Shown here piece after piece: positions 52,005-61,643 of a stretch of 64,000 nt of DNA. Position 1 is the stretch's first letter; each line of letters begins with the position of its first letter. The stretch is from Micromonospora nigra (lineage in GTDB: Bacteria; Actinomycetota; Actinomycetes; Mycobacteriales; Micromonosporaceae), in contig NZ_FMHT01000003.1 in the NCBI RefSeq assembly GCF_900091585.1, forward strand, positions 5,351,001-5,415,000, read 5' to 3'. The position numbers were made by a program, and so were the translations under genes. The notes under the pieces are model-generated. The model was not told where the DNA came from. It ran no database searches and worked only from the letters and a program-made list of their open reading frames with translations.

Positions 52005-52898
52005 TCACGCCCCCGTGGCCGGACGCGGCCGCACGATCGCCAGTGGGCAGTGCGCGTGGTGCAGCACGGCGTGGCTCACCGAGCCCAGCAGCAGGCCGCC
52101 CAGTGCACCGCGCCCGTGCGCCCCGACGACCACCAGCTGCGCCGACCGGGACTCCTCGACCAGGATCCGGGCGGCGGAACCGCGGACCAACCGCTGGTGC
52201 ACCGTCACGTCGGGATAGCGCTCGGCCCAGCCGGCCAACGACTCGGCGAGGACCCGTTCCTCCTCCGCGCCGTAGGCGTCCAGGTCGTAGACCAGCGGCA
52301 GGATGTCTCCGGGGCCCACCGGGGTGGGGTACAGCCAGCCGTGCACCGCCACCAGTGCCGTGCCGCGGCGGGACGCCTCCTCGAAGGCGAACCCGATCGC
52401 CTCGGTGGACAGCTCCGAACCGTCCACGCCGACCACCACCGGCCCGTCCGCGCGGGACTCGCCCCGCACCACCAGCACCGGGCACTGCGCCCGGGCCGAC
52501 ACCTGCACGGTGACCGAGCCGATCAGCAACCCGGCGAAACCACCGAGGCCCCGGTTGCCGAGCACCATCAGCGCGGCGTCGCGGGCCTCGTCCAGCAGCA
52601 CCGACACGGGGGCGCCGTCGACGACGGCACCGGTCACCGGAACCTCCGGGGCCACCTTCCCGGCCTCGGCGACGGCCTCTTCGAGCGCCTTCTCCGCCTG
52701 GTTGCGCAGGCCGCCGTCGGCCGGCGCGCCCGGCGCCGGGTCCAGCGGAACACCCATCAGCGGCCAGATGAACGCGTGCACCACCCGCAGCGGCCGGTGC
52801 CGGGCAGCCGCCGTCCGGGCGGCCGCCCGGACGGCGTCCAGCGCGACGGCGGAACCGTCCACACCCACCACGACGGGGGCGCCGGTGTTGAGGTTCAT
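52005..52898 (-). CDS. Tandem-domain universal stress protein (copy 2)
   Basis: 297 aa, two USP domains: PVVVGVDGSAVALDAVRAA to GNRGLGGFAGLLIGSVTVQVSARAQCPVLVV, then VVVGVDGSELSTEAI to GAHGRGALGGLLLGSVSHAVLHHAHCPLAIV. ATP-binding loops are intact in both. The ATG has a strong AAGGAGGA upstream. It lies 33 nt after the P-type ATPase and before USP copy 1 in the same reverse operon. Confidence 0.92.
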   Translation of the reverse strand: MNLNTGAPVVVGVDGSAVALDAVRAAARTAAARHRPLRVVHAFIWPLMGVPLDPAPGAPADGGLRNQAEKALEEAVAEAGKVAPEVPVTGAVVDGAPVSVLLDEARDAALMVLGNRGLGGFAGLLIGSVTVQVSARAQCPVLVVRGESRADGPVVVGVDGSELSTEAIGFAFEEASRRGTALVAVHGWLYPTPVGPGDILPLVYDLDAYGAEEERVLAESLAGWAERYPDVTVHQRLVRGSAARILVEESRSAQLVVVGAHGRGALGGLLLGSVSHAVLHHAHCPLAIVRPRPATGA

Positions 52899-52931
52899 GA
52901 TGTCCTCCTTCGTCTCCGCCTACAGCCTGCC

Positions 52932-55526
52932 TTACCGGGACTCCGCGCGGTCAGGTACGCCCGGCCCGCGCGGCGGGACCTTCGTCCCGGCCAGCGGTCG
53001 GCGGGCCAGCCGCAGCGCCAGCCCCGGCAGGGTGGCCACGGCGGCGCAGGCGAGCAGGTCGACGGCCCCCAGAGGGTCGGTGCCCAGCAGGTCCCGCAGC
53101 GGCGACACCAGCACGCCGGCCACCTGCAACAGCGCCGACACCGCCACCGCCAGCGGCAGGGCCAGGTTGCCACGGTGCTCACCCGCCTGCCGGGGTGCCC
53201 GCACAGCCAGGGCCACGCCCAGCTGCGCCAGGCCGAGGACCACGAACACCACCGACTGCCAAGGCCGGTCCCACCGGGCGGCCGCCACGCCCGCCCCCAG
53301 CACCACGGCGGCGATCAGCGTGCCGATGACCAGGACGTCGCGGCCGAGGCCCGCACCGAGCACCGACTCCTGCGGGGAACGGGGTTCGCGGCGCAGGGTG
53401 CCGGGCTCCGCCGGTTCCGCCCCGAGCGCCACGCCGGGCACGCCGTGGGTGAGCAGGTTGATCCAGAGGATCTGCGCCGGCAGCAGCGGCACGGGCAGCC
53501 CGAACAGCGGTCCGAGCAGCATGACCGCGATCTCGGCGACGCCACCGGCGAGGGCGTAGCGCAGGAACCGGCGGATGTTGTCGTAGATGCGCCGCCCCTC
53601 ACCGATGGCGGTGGCCACCGTGGACAGGTCGTCGTCGACGAGCACCAGGTCGGCGGCCTGACGGGCCACCTCGGTGCCGCCTCCCATGGCCACGCCGATG
53701 TCGGCCCGACGCAACGCCGGGGCGTCGTTGACACCGTCGCCGGTCATCGCGACGACGTGCCCCCGGGACTGGAGACCGGCGATGATGTCGAGCTTCTGCT
53801 CCGGCTGTGTCCGGGCGAACACCCGGGCGTGCGGGTGCGCGTCGGCCGGGTCGCCGTCGTCGCCGCGTACCAGCGGGTCGCCCGCGCGCCACAGGCCGAG
53901 CTGTCCCCCGATGGCCGCGGCGGTGGCGGGGTGGTCGCCGGTGACCAGCACCAGCCGGACCCCGGCGGCGTCGAAGCTGCCGGCGATGTCGGCGGCACCG
54001 GCACGCAGCGGGTCACCGACGGCCACCAGCCCCGCCGGGCGCAGCCCGGTCGGCCGGGCCGGGTCGGCGGGCGGGCCGTCCACCAGCGCCGTCGCCACCG
54101 CGAGCACCCGCAGCCCCTCCCCGGCGAGCCGGTGGGCGGTGGCGGTCAGCTCGGCGAGTTCCTCCGGCGACGCGTCCACCAGCGGCGCGGCGAGCACGTT
54201 CTCCGGTGCGCCCTTGCACACCACCAGGTACCGGCCGCAGGACCGGTGCACCGTGGTCATCCGCCGCAGGTCCTGGTCGAAGGGGTGCTCGGCCACCCGC
54301 GGCCACGCCGCCCGGGTCTGCTGCGGGTCCAGCCCGCACCGGGCGGCGAACGTCACCAGCGCCGCCTCCAGCGGGTCGCCGACCGCCGTCCACTCCGGCC
54401 GTTCGTCGTCCGGCGGGGCGAGGGTGGCGTCGTTGCACAGCAGCCCGGCCCGCGCCAGGTGGCGCAGCTCGTCCGGTACGGCCACCGCCCGGCCCTGCCG
54501 GTGCACCTCACCGTGCGGGGCGTAGCCGGTGCCGGTGACCCCGTACCGGTCGCCGACGGCGGTGACGGCGTGCTGCACCGCCATCCGCCCCTCGGTGAGG
54601 GTGCCGGTCTTGTCGGAGGCGATCACGGTGACCGAGCCGAGCGTCTCCACGGCGTGCAGCCGGCGGGGGATGGCGCGGGAGCCGGCCATCCGCCGGGCGC
54701 CCAACGCCAGGGCGAGGGTGACCACCGCCGGCAGTGACTCCGGCACCGCCGCCACCACCAGGCTGACCGCGGTGACCGCCATGTCCACCACGGGTCGCCC
54801 GCCGACCACTCCGACGACGAACACCAGGCCGGACAGAGCCACGGCGGCCAGCCCGAGGAGCCGGCCCAGCGCCGCGAGGCGGCGTTGCAGCGGGGTCGCC
54901 GCGGGGCGGGTGGCCGCGACCAGCGCGCTGATCCGGCCCAGCGCGCTGGCGGCGCCGGTGCGCACCACCGTGCCGGTGGCCCGGCCGGTGGTGACCACTG
55001 TGCCGGCGCTGGCCTCCTCGTCGGCTCCCCGGCCGACCGGCACCGACTCGCCGGTCAGCGCGGACTCGTCCAGGTGCAGCCGGCTGGCCTCCGTCAACCG
55101 CAGGTCGGCGGGGACCACGTCGCCCGCCTCCACCCGCACCAGGTCGCCCCGGACCAGCTCGGCGGCGGGCAGCACCACGTCCTGGCCGTCGCGGACCACC
55201 CGCGCGGTGGGCGCGGCGAGCTGGTCCAGCGCGGCGATCGCCCGGTCGGCGCGGACCTCCTGCACCACCCCGATCGCCGTGTTCACCAGCACGACCAGCA
55301 CGATCACCGCCGTGTCCGGGTAGTCCCGCAGCGCGGTGGTGACCACGGCGGCGGCCAGCAGCAGCGCGACCAGGGGGTCGGTGAGCTGACGCAGGACCCG
55401 GGTGGCCAGATGTCGGCGCGGCGGCGGGGCCGCCGCGTTGGGGCCGTCGGTACGCAGCCGTGCGGCGGCCTCCGCCGAGCTGAGCCCGGCCCGGCCCGCC
55501 GCCCTGGTCACGGTGTCAGTGCCCAC
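52932..55526 (-). CDS. P-type cation-transporting ATPase
   Basis: 864 aa, P2-like (CtpF/PMR1-type) ion pump. Cation_ATPase_N domain, actuator loop with LTGES, M4 [14 protein letters not shown], phosphorylation site SDKTGT, nucleotide domain with CKGAPENV, hinge [12 protein letters not shown], and six C-terminal hydrophobic segments. In M6 the usual N-x-x-T-D-G reads [13 protein letters not shown]: the ion-ligand Asp is His, so transport specificity cannot be assumed to be calcium. GTG at 55526 has GGAGG 7 nt upstream. Followed by the two stress proteins. Confidence 0.9.
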   Translation of the reverse strand: MGTDTVTRAAGRAGLSSAEAAARLRTDGPNAAAPPPRRHLATRVLRQLTDPLVALLLAAAVVTTALRDYPDTAVIVLVVLVNTAIGVVQEVRADRAIAALDQLAAPTARVVRDGQDVVLPAAELVRGDLVRVEAGDVVPADLRLTEASRLHLDESALTGESVPVGRGADEEASAGTVVTTGRATGTVVRTGAASALGRISALVAATRPAATPLQRRLAALGRLLGLAAVALSGLVFVVGVVGGRPVVDMAVTAVSLVVAAVPESLPAVVTLALALGARRMAGSRAIPRRLHAVETLGSVTVIASDKTGTLTEGRMAVQHAVTAVGDRYGVTGTGYAPHGEVHRQGRAVAVPDELRHLARAGLLCNDATLAPPDDERPEWTAVGDPLEAALVTFAARCGLDPQQTRAAWPRVAEHPFDQDLRRMTTVHRSCGRYLVVCKGAPENVLAAPLVDASPEELAELTATAHRLAGEGLRVLAVATALVDGPPADPARPTGLRPAGLVAVGDPLRAGAADIAGSFDAAGVRLVLVTGDHPATAAAIGGQLGLWRAGDPLVRGDDGDPADAHPHARVFARTQPEQKLDIIAGLQSRGHVVAMTGDGVNDAPALRRADIGVAMGGGTEVARQAADLVLVDDDLSTVATAIGEGRRIYDNIRRFLRYALAGGVAEIAVMLLGPLFGLPVPLLPAQILWINLLTHGVPGVALGAEPAEPGTLRREPRSPQESVLGAGLGRDVLVIGTLIAAVVLGAGVAAARWDRPWQSVVFVVLGLAQLGVALAVRAPRQAGEHRGNLALPLAVAVSALLQVAGVLVSPLRDLLGTDPLGAVDLLACAAVATLPGLALRLARRPLAGTKVPPRGPGVPDRAESR

Positions 55527-55744
55527 CGGTACGCCTCCGTTCCGCGCGCGTCGTCGCCACCGTCCGCCGCGCCGGCACACCCCGACGGCGTGCCACCCGT
55601 TCCACCCTGACCCACCCGCCGGGGTGGGGGCAGGGGCGATGCGCCCGCGCGACCCGGGACCATCGGCCCTGCCGACCGCACACCGGCGGCCGGTCCACCG
55701 TGGACGGCCGGCGCCGCCCCGGTGGGGTTCAGGATCGCGGTCAT
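55508..55744 (-). CDS. Small Pro/Gly/Ala-rich ORF between ppdK and the P-type ATPase
   Basis: 78 codons beginning MTAILNPTGAAPAV. An excellent Shine-Dalgarno, AGGAGG (55752-55757), overlaps the ppdK stop and is correctly spaced from the ATG. The 3' end overlaps the ATPase start by 19 bases, which suggests coupling. The sequence is low complexity, no family is recognised, and the region also contains a GGGNCNNNNGNCCC palindrome, so it could instead be regulatory DNA. Confidence 0.45.
   Translation of the reverse strand: MTAILNPTGAAPAVHGGPAAGVRSAGPMVPGRAGASPLPPPRRVGQGGTGGTPSGCAGAADGGDDARGTEAYRWALTP
55656..55669. promoter_or_regulatory. DosR/DevR-like palindrome upstream of the ATPase
   Basis: GGGACCATCGGCCC fits GGGNCNNNNGNCCC, the core of DosR/DevR-type boxes, about 130 nt upstream of the ATPase start. 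In DNA this GC-rich the pattern should arise by chance every few kilobases, so support comes mainly from the dormancy-like gene content. Confidence 0.25.
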
Positions 55745-55757
55745 CGCGGGTGACCTC

Positions 55758-58418
55758 CTAACGTGAGTCGGACACGGCGTCGGTCGTCGTGACGGCGGCC
55801 CGGCCGGCGGCCAGCCGGGCGACCGGCACCCGGTACGGGGAGCAGGAGACGTAGTCGAGCCCGGCGTCGGCGAAGAACGCCACCGACTCCGGGTCACCGC
55901 CGTGTTCCCCGCACACCCCGGTCGTCAGGTCGGGCCGCACGGCCCGGCCCTCGGCCACGGCCAGCCGTACCAACCGGCCCACCCCGGTCGTGTCGAGGGT
56001 CTCGAACGGCGACGCCTCGAACACGCCGCGCTCCAGGTAGTTGCCGAAGAACGAACCCTCCACGTCGTCGCGGGAGAACGCCCAGGTGGCCTGGGTCAGG
56101 TCGTTCGTGCCGAAGGAGAAGAACCCGGCCTGCCGGGCGATCGCGCCGGCGGTCAGCGCGGCCCGTGGCGTCTCCACCATCGTGCCGACCGGAATGGCCG
56201 GCGCACCCGGCACGGTGGCCAGCACGGCCTCCGCCTCGGCCCGCACGGCGGCCAGCTCCCGCGCCTCGGCGACGAGCGGCACCATGATCTCCGGACGCGG
56301 GTCACCGCCGTCCGCCACCCGCTGCGCCGCCGCCTCGGCGACGGCCCGCACCTGCATGGCGAACAGGCCCGGCACCACCAGGCCGAGCCGCACCCCACGC
56401 AGGCCCAGCATCGGGTTGGTCTCGTGCATCCGCCGTACGGCGGTCAGCAGCGCCGCGTCGCGGCCCGGGTCCTCCCCGAGCGCCTCGGCGCGGGCCACCC
56501 GCGCGGTCAGCTCGTGCAGCGGGGGCAGGAACTCGTGCAGCGGCGGGTCGAGCAGCCGGATCGTCACCGGCAGCCCGTCCATCGCGGCGAGGATGCCCAC
56601 GAAGTCCGCCCGCTGCAACGGCAGCAGCGCGTCGAGGGCGGCGGCCAGCTCGGCCGGATCGTCGGCGAGGATCAGCCGTTCCACCAGTTCCCGGCGTTCA
56701 CCGAGGAACATGTGCTCGGTGCGGCACAGCCCGACGCCGGCCGCCCCGAACGCCCGCGCGCGGGCGGCGTCCTGCGGCGTGTCGGCGTTCGCGCGGACGC
56801 CGAGGCGACGCACCGCGTCGGCGTGACGCAGCAGCCGGTCCACGGCCGTGACCAGCCGGTCGGACTCCGGTGCCAGCTCGCCGGCCAGGTAGCGGGCCAC
56901 GGGGGAGGGCCGCACCGGCACCTCGCCCGCGTACACCCGGCCGGTGGTGCCGTCGATGGAGATCACCTCACCGGCCCGCACCACCCGGTCGCCGACGGTG
57001 ACCTCACCGCGCTCGGCGTCCACGTGCAGTTCCTCGGCGCCGCAGACGCAGGTGCGCCCCATTCCCCGGGCCACCACCGCGGCGTGCGAGGTCTTGCCGC
57101 CACGCGCGGTGAGCACCCCCCGCGCGGCGATCATGCCGGGCAGGTCGTCGGGGTTGGTCTCCCGGCGGACCAGGATCACCGGGCCGTCGGCCGCCACCGC
57201 CGCGGCGGAGTCGAACACCACCCGGCCGACGGCCGCGCCGGGCGAGGCGGCGACGCCGGTGGTCAGCGGTTCGGGCGCGGCCGAGGTGTCGAAGGCGGGG
57301 AACATCAGCTGGGCCAGTTGCGCCCCGGTGACCCGGGTCAGCGCCTCGTCCAGGGTGATCATGCCCTCGTCGACCAGCTGCGCGGCGATCACGAACGCCG
57401 CCGCCGGGGTGCGCTTGCCGACCCTGGTCTGCAACATCCACAACCGGCCGCGTTCGATGGTGAACTCCACGTCGCACAGGTCCCGGTAGTGCCGCTCCAG
57501 CGTCGTCATGATCTCCGTCAGCCGGTGGTGGCTGGCCGGGTCGATGCGGGCCAGGTCGGTCAGCGCGACGGTGTTGCGGACGCCGGCCACCACGTCCTCG
57601 CCCTGCGCGTCGGGCAGGTAGTCGCCGTACACGCCCGGCGCCCCCGTGGCGGGGTCGCGGGTGAACGCCACCCCGGTGCCGGAGTCGGAGCCCAGGTTGC
57701 CGAACACCATCGCCATCACGTTGACGGCCGTGCCCAGGTCGTCGGAGATGTGCTCGCGCCGCCGGTAGAGCACCGCCCGCTGGGCGTTCCACGACTCGAA
57801 GACCGCCCGGATCGCCAGGTAGAGCTGCTCGTGCGGGGCCTGCGGGAACTCGTGGCCCACCTGCGCGGCGAACACCTTCTTGTACGTCTCGACCAGGTCG
57901 CGCAACTGCTCCGCCGTCGGCCCGGCCGACCCCGCCGTGGCCCGCAACGCCTCCAGTTCCCGGTCGAACTCCTCGGCGGGCACGCCGTGCACGGTACGGC
58001 CGAACATCTGGATCAACCGCCGGTACGAGTCCCAGGCGAACCGGTCGTCGCCGCTGTGCCGCGCGATCGCCTCGACGGTGACGTCGTTGAGACCGATGTC
58101 GAGGATGGTCTCCATCATGCCGGGCATGGAGAACCGGCCACCGGAGCGTACGGCCAGCAGGAGCGGGTCGTGCGGGTCGCCGAGGTACCGGTCCAGCCGT
58201 ACCTCGATCTCCCGAAGGTGGGCGTTCACCTCCTCGAACAGCCCGGCCGGCACCTCCCCGTCGGCCAGGTAGGCCCGGCAGGCGTCGGTGCTGACGGTGA
58301 AACCGGGCGGCACCGGCAGTCCGAGCCGGGTCATCTCGGCCAGGTTGGCGCCCTTGCCGCCGAGCAGGTCGGCGCGGGTCCGGTCGCCCTCGATGAAGTC
58401 GTACACGTACGTGGCCAT
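55758..58418 (-). CDS. ppdK: Pyruvate, phosphate dikinase
   Basis: Interconverts pyruvate + ATP + Pi with PEP + AMP + PPi. 886 aa: N-terminal ATP-grasp (GGKGANLAEMTRLGLPVPPGFTVST, RFSMPGMMETILDIGLND), swivelling phospho-His domain (GGKTSHAAVVARGMGRTCV) and the PEP-binding TIM barrel (GLCRTEHMF, FFSFGTNDLTQATWAFSRDD, GVCGEHGGDP). ATG at 58418 gives MATYVYDF, the usual actinobacterial start, with GAGGAGG upstream; longer readings enter the divergent promoter region. First gene of the reverse operon with the small ORF, ATPase and USPs. Confidence 0.95.
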   Translation of the reverse strand: MATYVYDFIEGDRTRADLLGGKGANLAEMTRLGLPVPPGFTVSTDACRAYLADGEVPAGLFEEVNAHLREIEVRLDRYLGDPHDPLLLAVRSGGRFSMPGMMETILDIGLNDVTVEAIARHSGDDRFAWDSYRRLIQMFGRTVHGVPAEEFDRELEALRATAGSAGPTAEQLRDLVETYKKVFAAQVGHEFPQAPHEQLYLAIRAVFESWNAQRAVLYRRREHISDDLGTAVNVMAMVFGNLGSDSGTGVAFTRDPATGAPGVYGDYLPDAQGEDVVAGVRNTVALTDLARIDPASHHRLTEIMTTLERHYRDLCDVEFTIERGRLWMLQTRVGKRTPAAAFVIAAQLVDEGMITLDEALTRVTGAQLAQLMFPAFDTSAAPEPLTTGVAASPGAAVGRVVFDSAAAVAADGPVILVRRETNPDDLPGMIAARGVLTARGGKTSHAAVVARGMGRTCVCGAEELHVDAERGEVTVGDRVVRAGEVISIDGTTGRVYAGEVPVRPSPVARYLAGELAPESDRLVTAVDRLLRHADAVRRLGVRANADTPQDAARARAFGAAGVGLCRTEHMFLGERRELVERLILADDPAELAAALDALLPLQRADFVGILAAMDGLPVTIRLLDPPLHEFLPPLHELTARVARAEALGEDPGRDAALLTAVRRMHETNPMLGLRGVRLGLVVPGLFAMQVRAVAEAAAQRVADGGDPRPEIMVPLVAEARELAAVRAEAEAVLATVPGAPAIPVGTMVETPRAALTAGAIARQAGFFSFGTNDLTQATWAFSRDDVEGSFFGNYLERGVFEASPFETLDTTGVGRLVRLAVAEGRAVRPDLTTGVCGEHGGDPESVAFFADAGLDYVSCSPYRVPVARLAAGRAAVTTTDAVSDSR

Positions 58419-58502
58419 GGTCTCGGCCTCCTCTTCGTGTCGTCCCACCTCTTGGTAGCAACGCGGGCCCCTGCGACGGCAGGGCCGTACGCCACCGGCG
58501 CA

Positions 58503-58516
58503 GGGCCGGAGGTCCC
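58503..58516. promoter_or_regulatory. DosR/DevR-like palindrome in the ppdK/GNAT intergenic region
   Basis: GGGCCGGAGGTCCC fits GGGNCNNNNGNCCC and covers the expected -35 of the GNAT gene (whose -10 is TAGGGT at 58529-58534); ppdK begins 85 nt away on the other strand. Same chance-occurrence caution as for the other copy. Confidence 0.25.
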
Positions 58517-58541
58517 GTTCCGGTGGCGTAGGGTCGGTGGG

Positions 58542-59021
58542 GTGACCGGCGACCTGCGGCTGCGTCCCGTGGTCGAGGACGACCTGGTGGAGTTCTTCGC
58601 CCACCAGGTCGACCCGGAGGCCAACCGGATGGCCGCGTTCACCACGCCCGATCCGGCCGATCCGCGGGCCTTCGCCACCCACTGGGTGCGCCTGCTCACC
58701 GATCCGGCGATCGTCGCCCGCACGGTGACCGTCGACGGTGTGGTGGTCGGACACGTGCTGGCCTTCCCGGTGGGCACGTCGACGGAGGTGAGCTACTGGA
58801 TCGATCGGCGGCACTGGGGTCGCGGCCACGCCACCCGGGCGCTGTCCGCGCTGCTGCGGGAGGTCACCCGCCGGCCGCTGCGCGCCCGGACCGCCGTCGA
58901 CAACCACGCCTCGCTGGCCGTCCTGCGCCGGTGCGGGTTCGTCGTGACCGGCACCGACCGGGCGTACGCGCCCGCACGCGGCCACGACGTCGACGAGTAC
59001 GTGCTGGAACTGACCGGGTGA
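58542..59021 (+). CDS. GNAT-family N-acetyltransferase
   Basis: 159 aa, RimJ/RimL-like single GNAT domain: LRLRPVVEDDLVEFFAHQVD, VVGHVLAFPVG, SYWIDRRHWGRGHATRALSAL (acetyl-CoA loop) and ASLAVLRRCGFVVTGTD. GTG at 58542 follows TAGGGT by 7 nt with no Shine-Dalgarno, so probably leaderless. Divergent from ppdK. Substrate unknown. Confidence 0.85.
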   Translation: MTGDLRLRPVVEDDLVEFFAHQVDPEANRMAAFTTPDPADPRAFATHWVRLLTDPAIVARTVTVDGVVVGHVLAFPVGTSTEVSYWIDRRHWGRGHATRALSALLREVTRRPLRARTAVDNHASLAVLRRCGFVVTGTDRAYAPARGHDVDEYVLELTG

Positions 59022-59106
59022 CCGCCCGGGTGGGCGACTCCGGCGGACCTTGCCCGGTGCCCGCCCGCCGATCGGTCTGACCTGGGCGAGCACTAACCTC
59101 GCGGGG

Positions 59107-59766
59107 ATGAACTGGCTGGAACTCGTCGGCTGGGCCGGCTCCGCGCTGCTGGTCTGGTCCCTGCTGCAGACGCGCATCCTGCGGCTGCGTGCCCTGAACC
59201 TGCTCGGCTCGGTGATCCTGGTCGGCTACAACGCCGCCGTGCAGGTGTGGCCCATGGTCGGGCTGAACGTGGTGCTCGCCGTGATCAACGTCTGGTACCT
59301 GCGCGGGATGTTGGCCACCCGGCACGACGAGACGACCTACCAGGTGGTGCGGGTGGGCACCGACGACGAGTTCCTGGCGCACACCCTGCGCCTGCACGCC
59401 GCCGACATCGCCCGGTTCAACCCCGGGTTCCGCCCGCTGGCCGCCCCGGTCGGGCGCACCGCGTTCCTCGTGGTCCGGGAAGACGAGGTGGTCGGGGTGG
59501 TGCTGGTGCGCGACGTCGGCGACGGGGTCGCCCAGATCGACCTGGACTACGTCACCCGACGCTTCCGGGACTTCACTCCGGGTGAGTTCGTCTACCGGCG
59601 CAGCAGCCTGTTCGCCGACCTGGGCTTCCGACGGGTGCTCAGCCCGCCCGGAATGGTCGCCCCCTACTACCACCGGGTCGGGTTCCGTCGCGACGGCGAC
59701 TCGTACGCCCTCGACATCCCGGCCGACGGCGGCGGCGACCGCCCGGGAGACGTCTCCGAACGATGA
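59107..59766 (+). CDS. YgjV-like membrane protein with C-terminal soluble domain
   Basis: 219 aa. Residues 1 to about 75 are hydrophobic and resemble the YgjV inner-membrane family (LVGWAGSALLVWSLLQTRILRLRALNLLGS, YNAAVQVWPMVGLNVVLAVINVWYL). The remainder is a soluble domain with an acetyltransferase-like strand/loop pattern (FLVVREDEVVGVVLVRDVGDG, FADLGFRRVLSPPG, YYHRVGF). ATG at 59107 is preceded by TAACCT 7 nt upstream, so probably leaderless. Function unknown. Confidence 0.7.
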   Translation: MNWLELVGWAGSALLVWSLLQTRILRLRALNLLGSVILVGYNAAVQVWPMVGLNVVLAVINVWYLRGMLATRHDETTYQVVRVGTDDEFLAHTLRLHAADIARFNPGFRPLAAPVGRTAFLVVREDEVVGVVLVRDVGDGVAQIDLDYVTRRFRDFTPGEFVYRRSSLFADLGFRRVLSPPGMVAPYYHRVGFRRDGDSYALDIPADGGGDRPGDVSER

Positions 59767-59852
59767 TTCGGCGGTGGCGGCACGGGGCATAGGGTCCGGC
59801 ACGCCGCCGCAACCGCCGGCGGTGCCGCCGTCCAGCCGAGGGAGTCCCGGGC

Positions 59853-61310
59853 GTGCAGAGCTACTGGAGCCAACTGGCCCTGGTCGGAGTCCTGGTCGTC
59901 CTCAACGCGCTGTTCGCCGGCAGCGAGATGGCGCTGGTGTCGCTGCGCGACAGCCAGATCCAGCGGCTGGAACGCACCAGCCGGGCCGGTCGGGTGCTGG
60001 CCCGCCTCGCCAAGGACCCGAACCGCTACCTGGCCACCATCCAGATCGGCATCACCCTGGCCGGATTCCTGGCCTCCGCCGCCGCGGCGGTGTCGCTGGC
60101 CCGGCCCCTGGTGCCCCTGCTGGGCGTGTTCGGCGGCGCCGCCGGCCCGGTGGCCGTCGTCCTGGTCACCCTGGTGCTGACCTTCGTCACCCTCGTCTTC
60201 GGGGAGCTGGCTCCCAAGCGCATCGCGATGCAGATCCCGGAGCGGTGGGCGCTGCTCGTCGCCCGGCCGCTGGATCTGCTCGCCAGCCTCACCCGGCCGG
60301 CGGTGTGGACGCTGGGCGCCACCAGCGACGTGGTGGTTCGCCTGGTCGGCCTGGACCCGACGCCGGAACGTGACGAGATCAGCCCCGACGAGCTGCGCGA
60401 CATCGTGGCCGGCAACCACGGCTTCACCAAGGAACAGCAGACCATCATCGCCGGTGCCGTGGAGATCACCGACCGGAAGCTGCGGGCGGTGCTCGTACCC
60501 CGACTTCAGGTCTTCTGCCTGGACACCGGCACCACCGCGGAGGCCGCCCGGCTGGTGCTCGCCGCGTCGGGGCACTCCCGGGCCCCGGTGGTGCGCCACG
60601 GCGGCCTGGACGACGCGGTCGGCGTGATCCACCTGCGTGACCTGGTCGGCGTCCCCGGCGACCGGCCGATCGACGAGTGCGCCCGGCCACCCATGCTGTT
60701 GCCGGACTCGCTGCCGGTGGTCGACGCCCTGCGCCAGTTCAAGGCCGAGCGCCAGCACATCGCGTTGGTGGTGGACGAGCGCGGCGCGGTCGACGGCATC
60801 GTCACCCTGGAGGACATCCTCGAGGAGATCGTCGGCGAGATCTACGACGAGACCGACCGGGACGTGCGTGCCGTGCGCACCGAGGCGGACGGGGCGCTGC
60901 TGCTTCCGGGTACCTTCCCCCTGCACGACCTGGTCGACGTCGGCGTCGAGCTGCCCGGCCGCCCCGAGGGTGACTACACCACGATCGCCGGGCTGGTGCT
61001 GGCCTGCCTCGGGCACATTCCCACGGCGGCGGGGGAGAGCGTCACCGTCGACGGCTGGACGCTGGAGGTCGCCCGGATCGACCACCGGGCGATCTCCGCC
61101 GTACGGGCCCGCCGCCGGTCCGCCGCCGGGAAGCCGGCCGAGGAGCAGTCTGAGGAGTCGTCCGAGGACCCGGCCGAGGATCAGTCCGGGAAGTCGGTCG
61201 AGGATCGGGCCGGGAAGCCGGCCGGGACGTCGGTCGGAGAACCGGCGTCCGGTGTCGGATCCGACGCCGCATCCGCCACCGAGCCCGCCCTGGACAAGGC
61301 CCGCGGCTGA
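59853..61310 (+). CDS. CNNM/CorC (hemolysin C-like) transporter or ion-homeostasis protein
   Basis: 485 aa: a DUF21/CNNM membrane domain of about four helices (residues 1-200; NALFAGSEMALVSLRDSQIQRL, VFGELAPKRIAMQ), two CBS domains (about 215-330; VLVPRLQVFCLD, LVVDERGAVDGIVTLEDILEEIVGEI) and a CorC_HlyC domain. Family members bind ATP/Mg and act in magnesium or cobalt export. The C-terminal 50 residues are a repetitive Glu/Ser/Lys tail. GTG start with GAGGGAG; -10-like TAGGGT at 59790. Confidence 0.9.
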   Translation: MQSYWSQLALVGVLVVLNALFAGSEMALVSLRDSQIQRLERTSRAGRVLARLAKDPNRYLATIQIGITLAGFLASAAAAVSLARPLVPLLGVFGGAAGPVAVVLVTLVLTFVTLVFGELAPKRIAMQIPERWALLVARPLDLLASLTRPAVWTLGATSDVVVRLVGLDPTPERDEISPDELRDIVAGNHGFTKEQQTIIAGAVEITDRKLRAVLVPRLQVFCLDTGTTAEAARLVLAASGHSRAPVVRHGGLDDAVGVIHLRDLVGVPGDRPIDECARPPMLLPDSLPVVDALRQFKAERQHIALVVDERGAVDGIVTLEDILEEIVGEIYDETDRDVRAVRTEADGALLLPGTFPLHDLVDVGVELPGRPEGDYTTIAGLVLACLGHIPTAAGESVTVDGWTLEVARIDHRAISAVRARRRSAAGKPAEEQSEESSEDPAEDQSGKSVEDRAGKPAGTSVGEPASGVGSDAASATEPALDKARG

Positions 61311-61325
61311 ACCCGCACCCCCGCG

Positions 61326-61643
61326 TCACCGTCCTCGGCGGGCCGGGCCGGCGCCCAGGCCCGGCACCGGCGGATCGAGGCGCACCTGGTGCAGCGGAAC
61401 CTGCACGGTGCTGCGGCCGAGCAGCCGTGCCACGGCGCGGATCATCCACGGACCGGACGGGTGCCGTTCCGGCCCGATCAACCGGCCGCTGAGCCGGCCG
61501 TACCAGTGGCCGGTGACGATCAGGTCGGTCAGCCGCAGCCGACCGTCCGGCGGGCCGCCGCGCACCACCAGGTCGACGACCGTGCCCAACCGCCGACCCC
61601 GCAGGTCGTACGCGGTGCGCCCCAACACCTCACCCGCCCGCAC
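61326..61643 (-). CDS. PRC-barrel-like protein, downstream copy
   Basis: 105 aa: GEVLGRTAYDLRGRRLGTVVDLVVRG is a PRC-barrel-type beta unit, and YGRLSGRLIGPERHPSGPW follows. GTG at 61643 lies inside the end of the preceding gene (14-base overlap). Last gene of an NRAMP-like/PRC/PRC reverse operon; convergent with the CNNM gene. Function unknown. Confidence 0.7.
   Translation of the reverse strand: MRAGEVLGRTAYDLRGRRLGTVVDLVVRGGPPDGRLRLTDLIVTGHWYGRLSGRLIGPERHPSGPWMIRAVARLLGRSTVQVPLHQVRLDPPVPGLGAGPARRGR

Noticed and set aside
58468-58495. A GC-rich hairpin in the ppdK upstream region as a terminator or DosR box
   Set aside because: The stem is interrupted by a bulge, it does not fit GGGNCNNNNGNCCC, and it lies upstream of both divergent genes, where a terminator makes no sense.
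55902-58541. A very long plus-strand open frame opposite ppdK
   Set aside because: Only its last 159 codons (from 58542) encode a real GNAT protein; the rest mirrors ppdK codon periodicity and has no recognisable domain.
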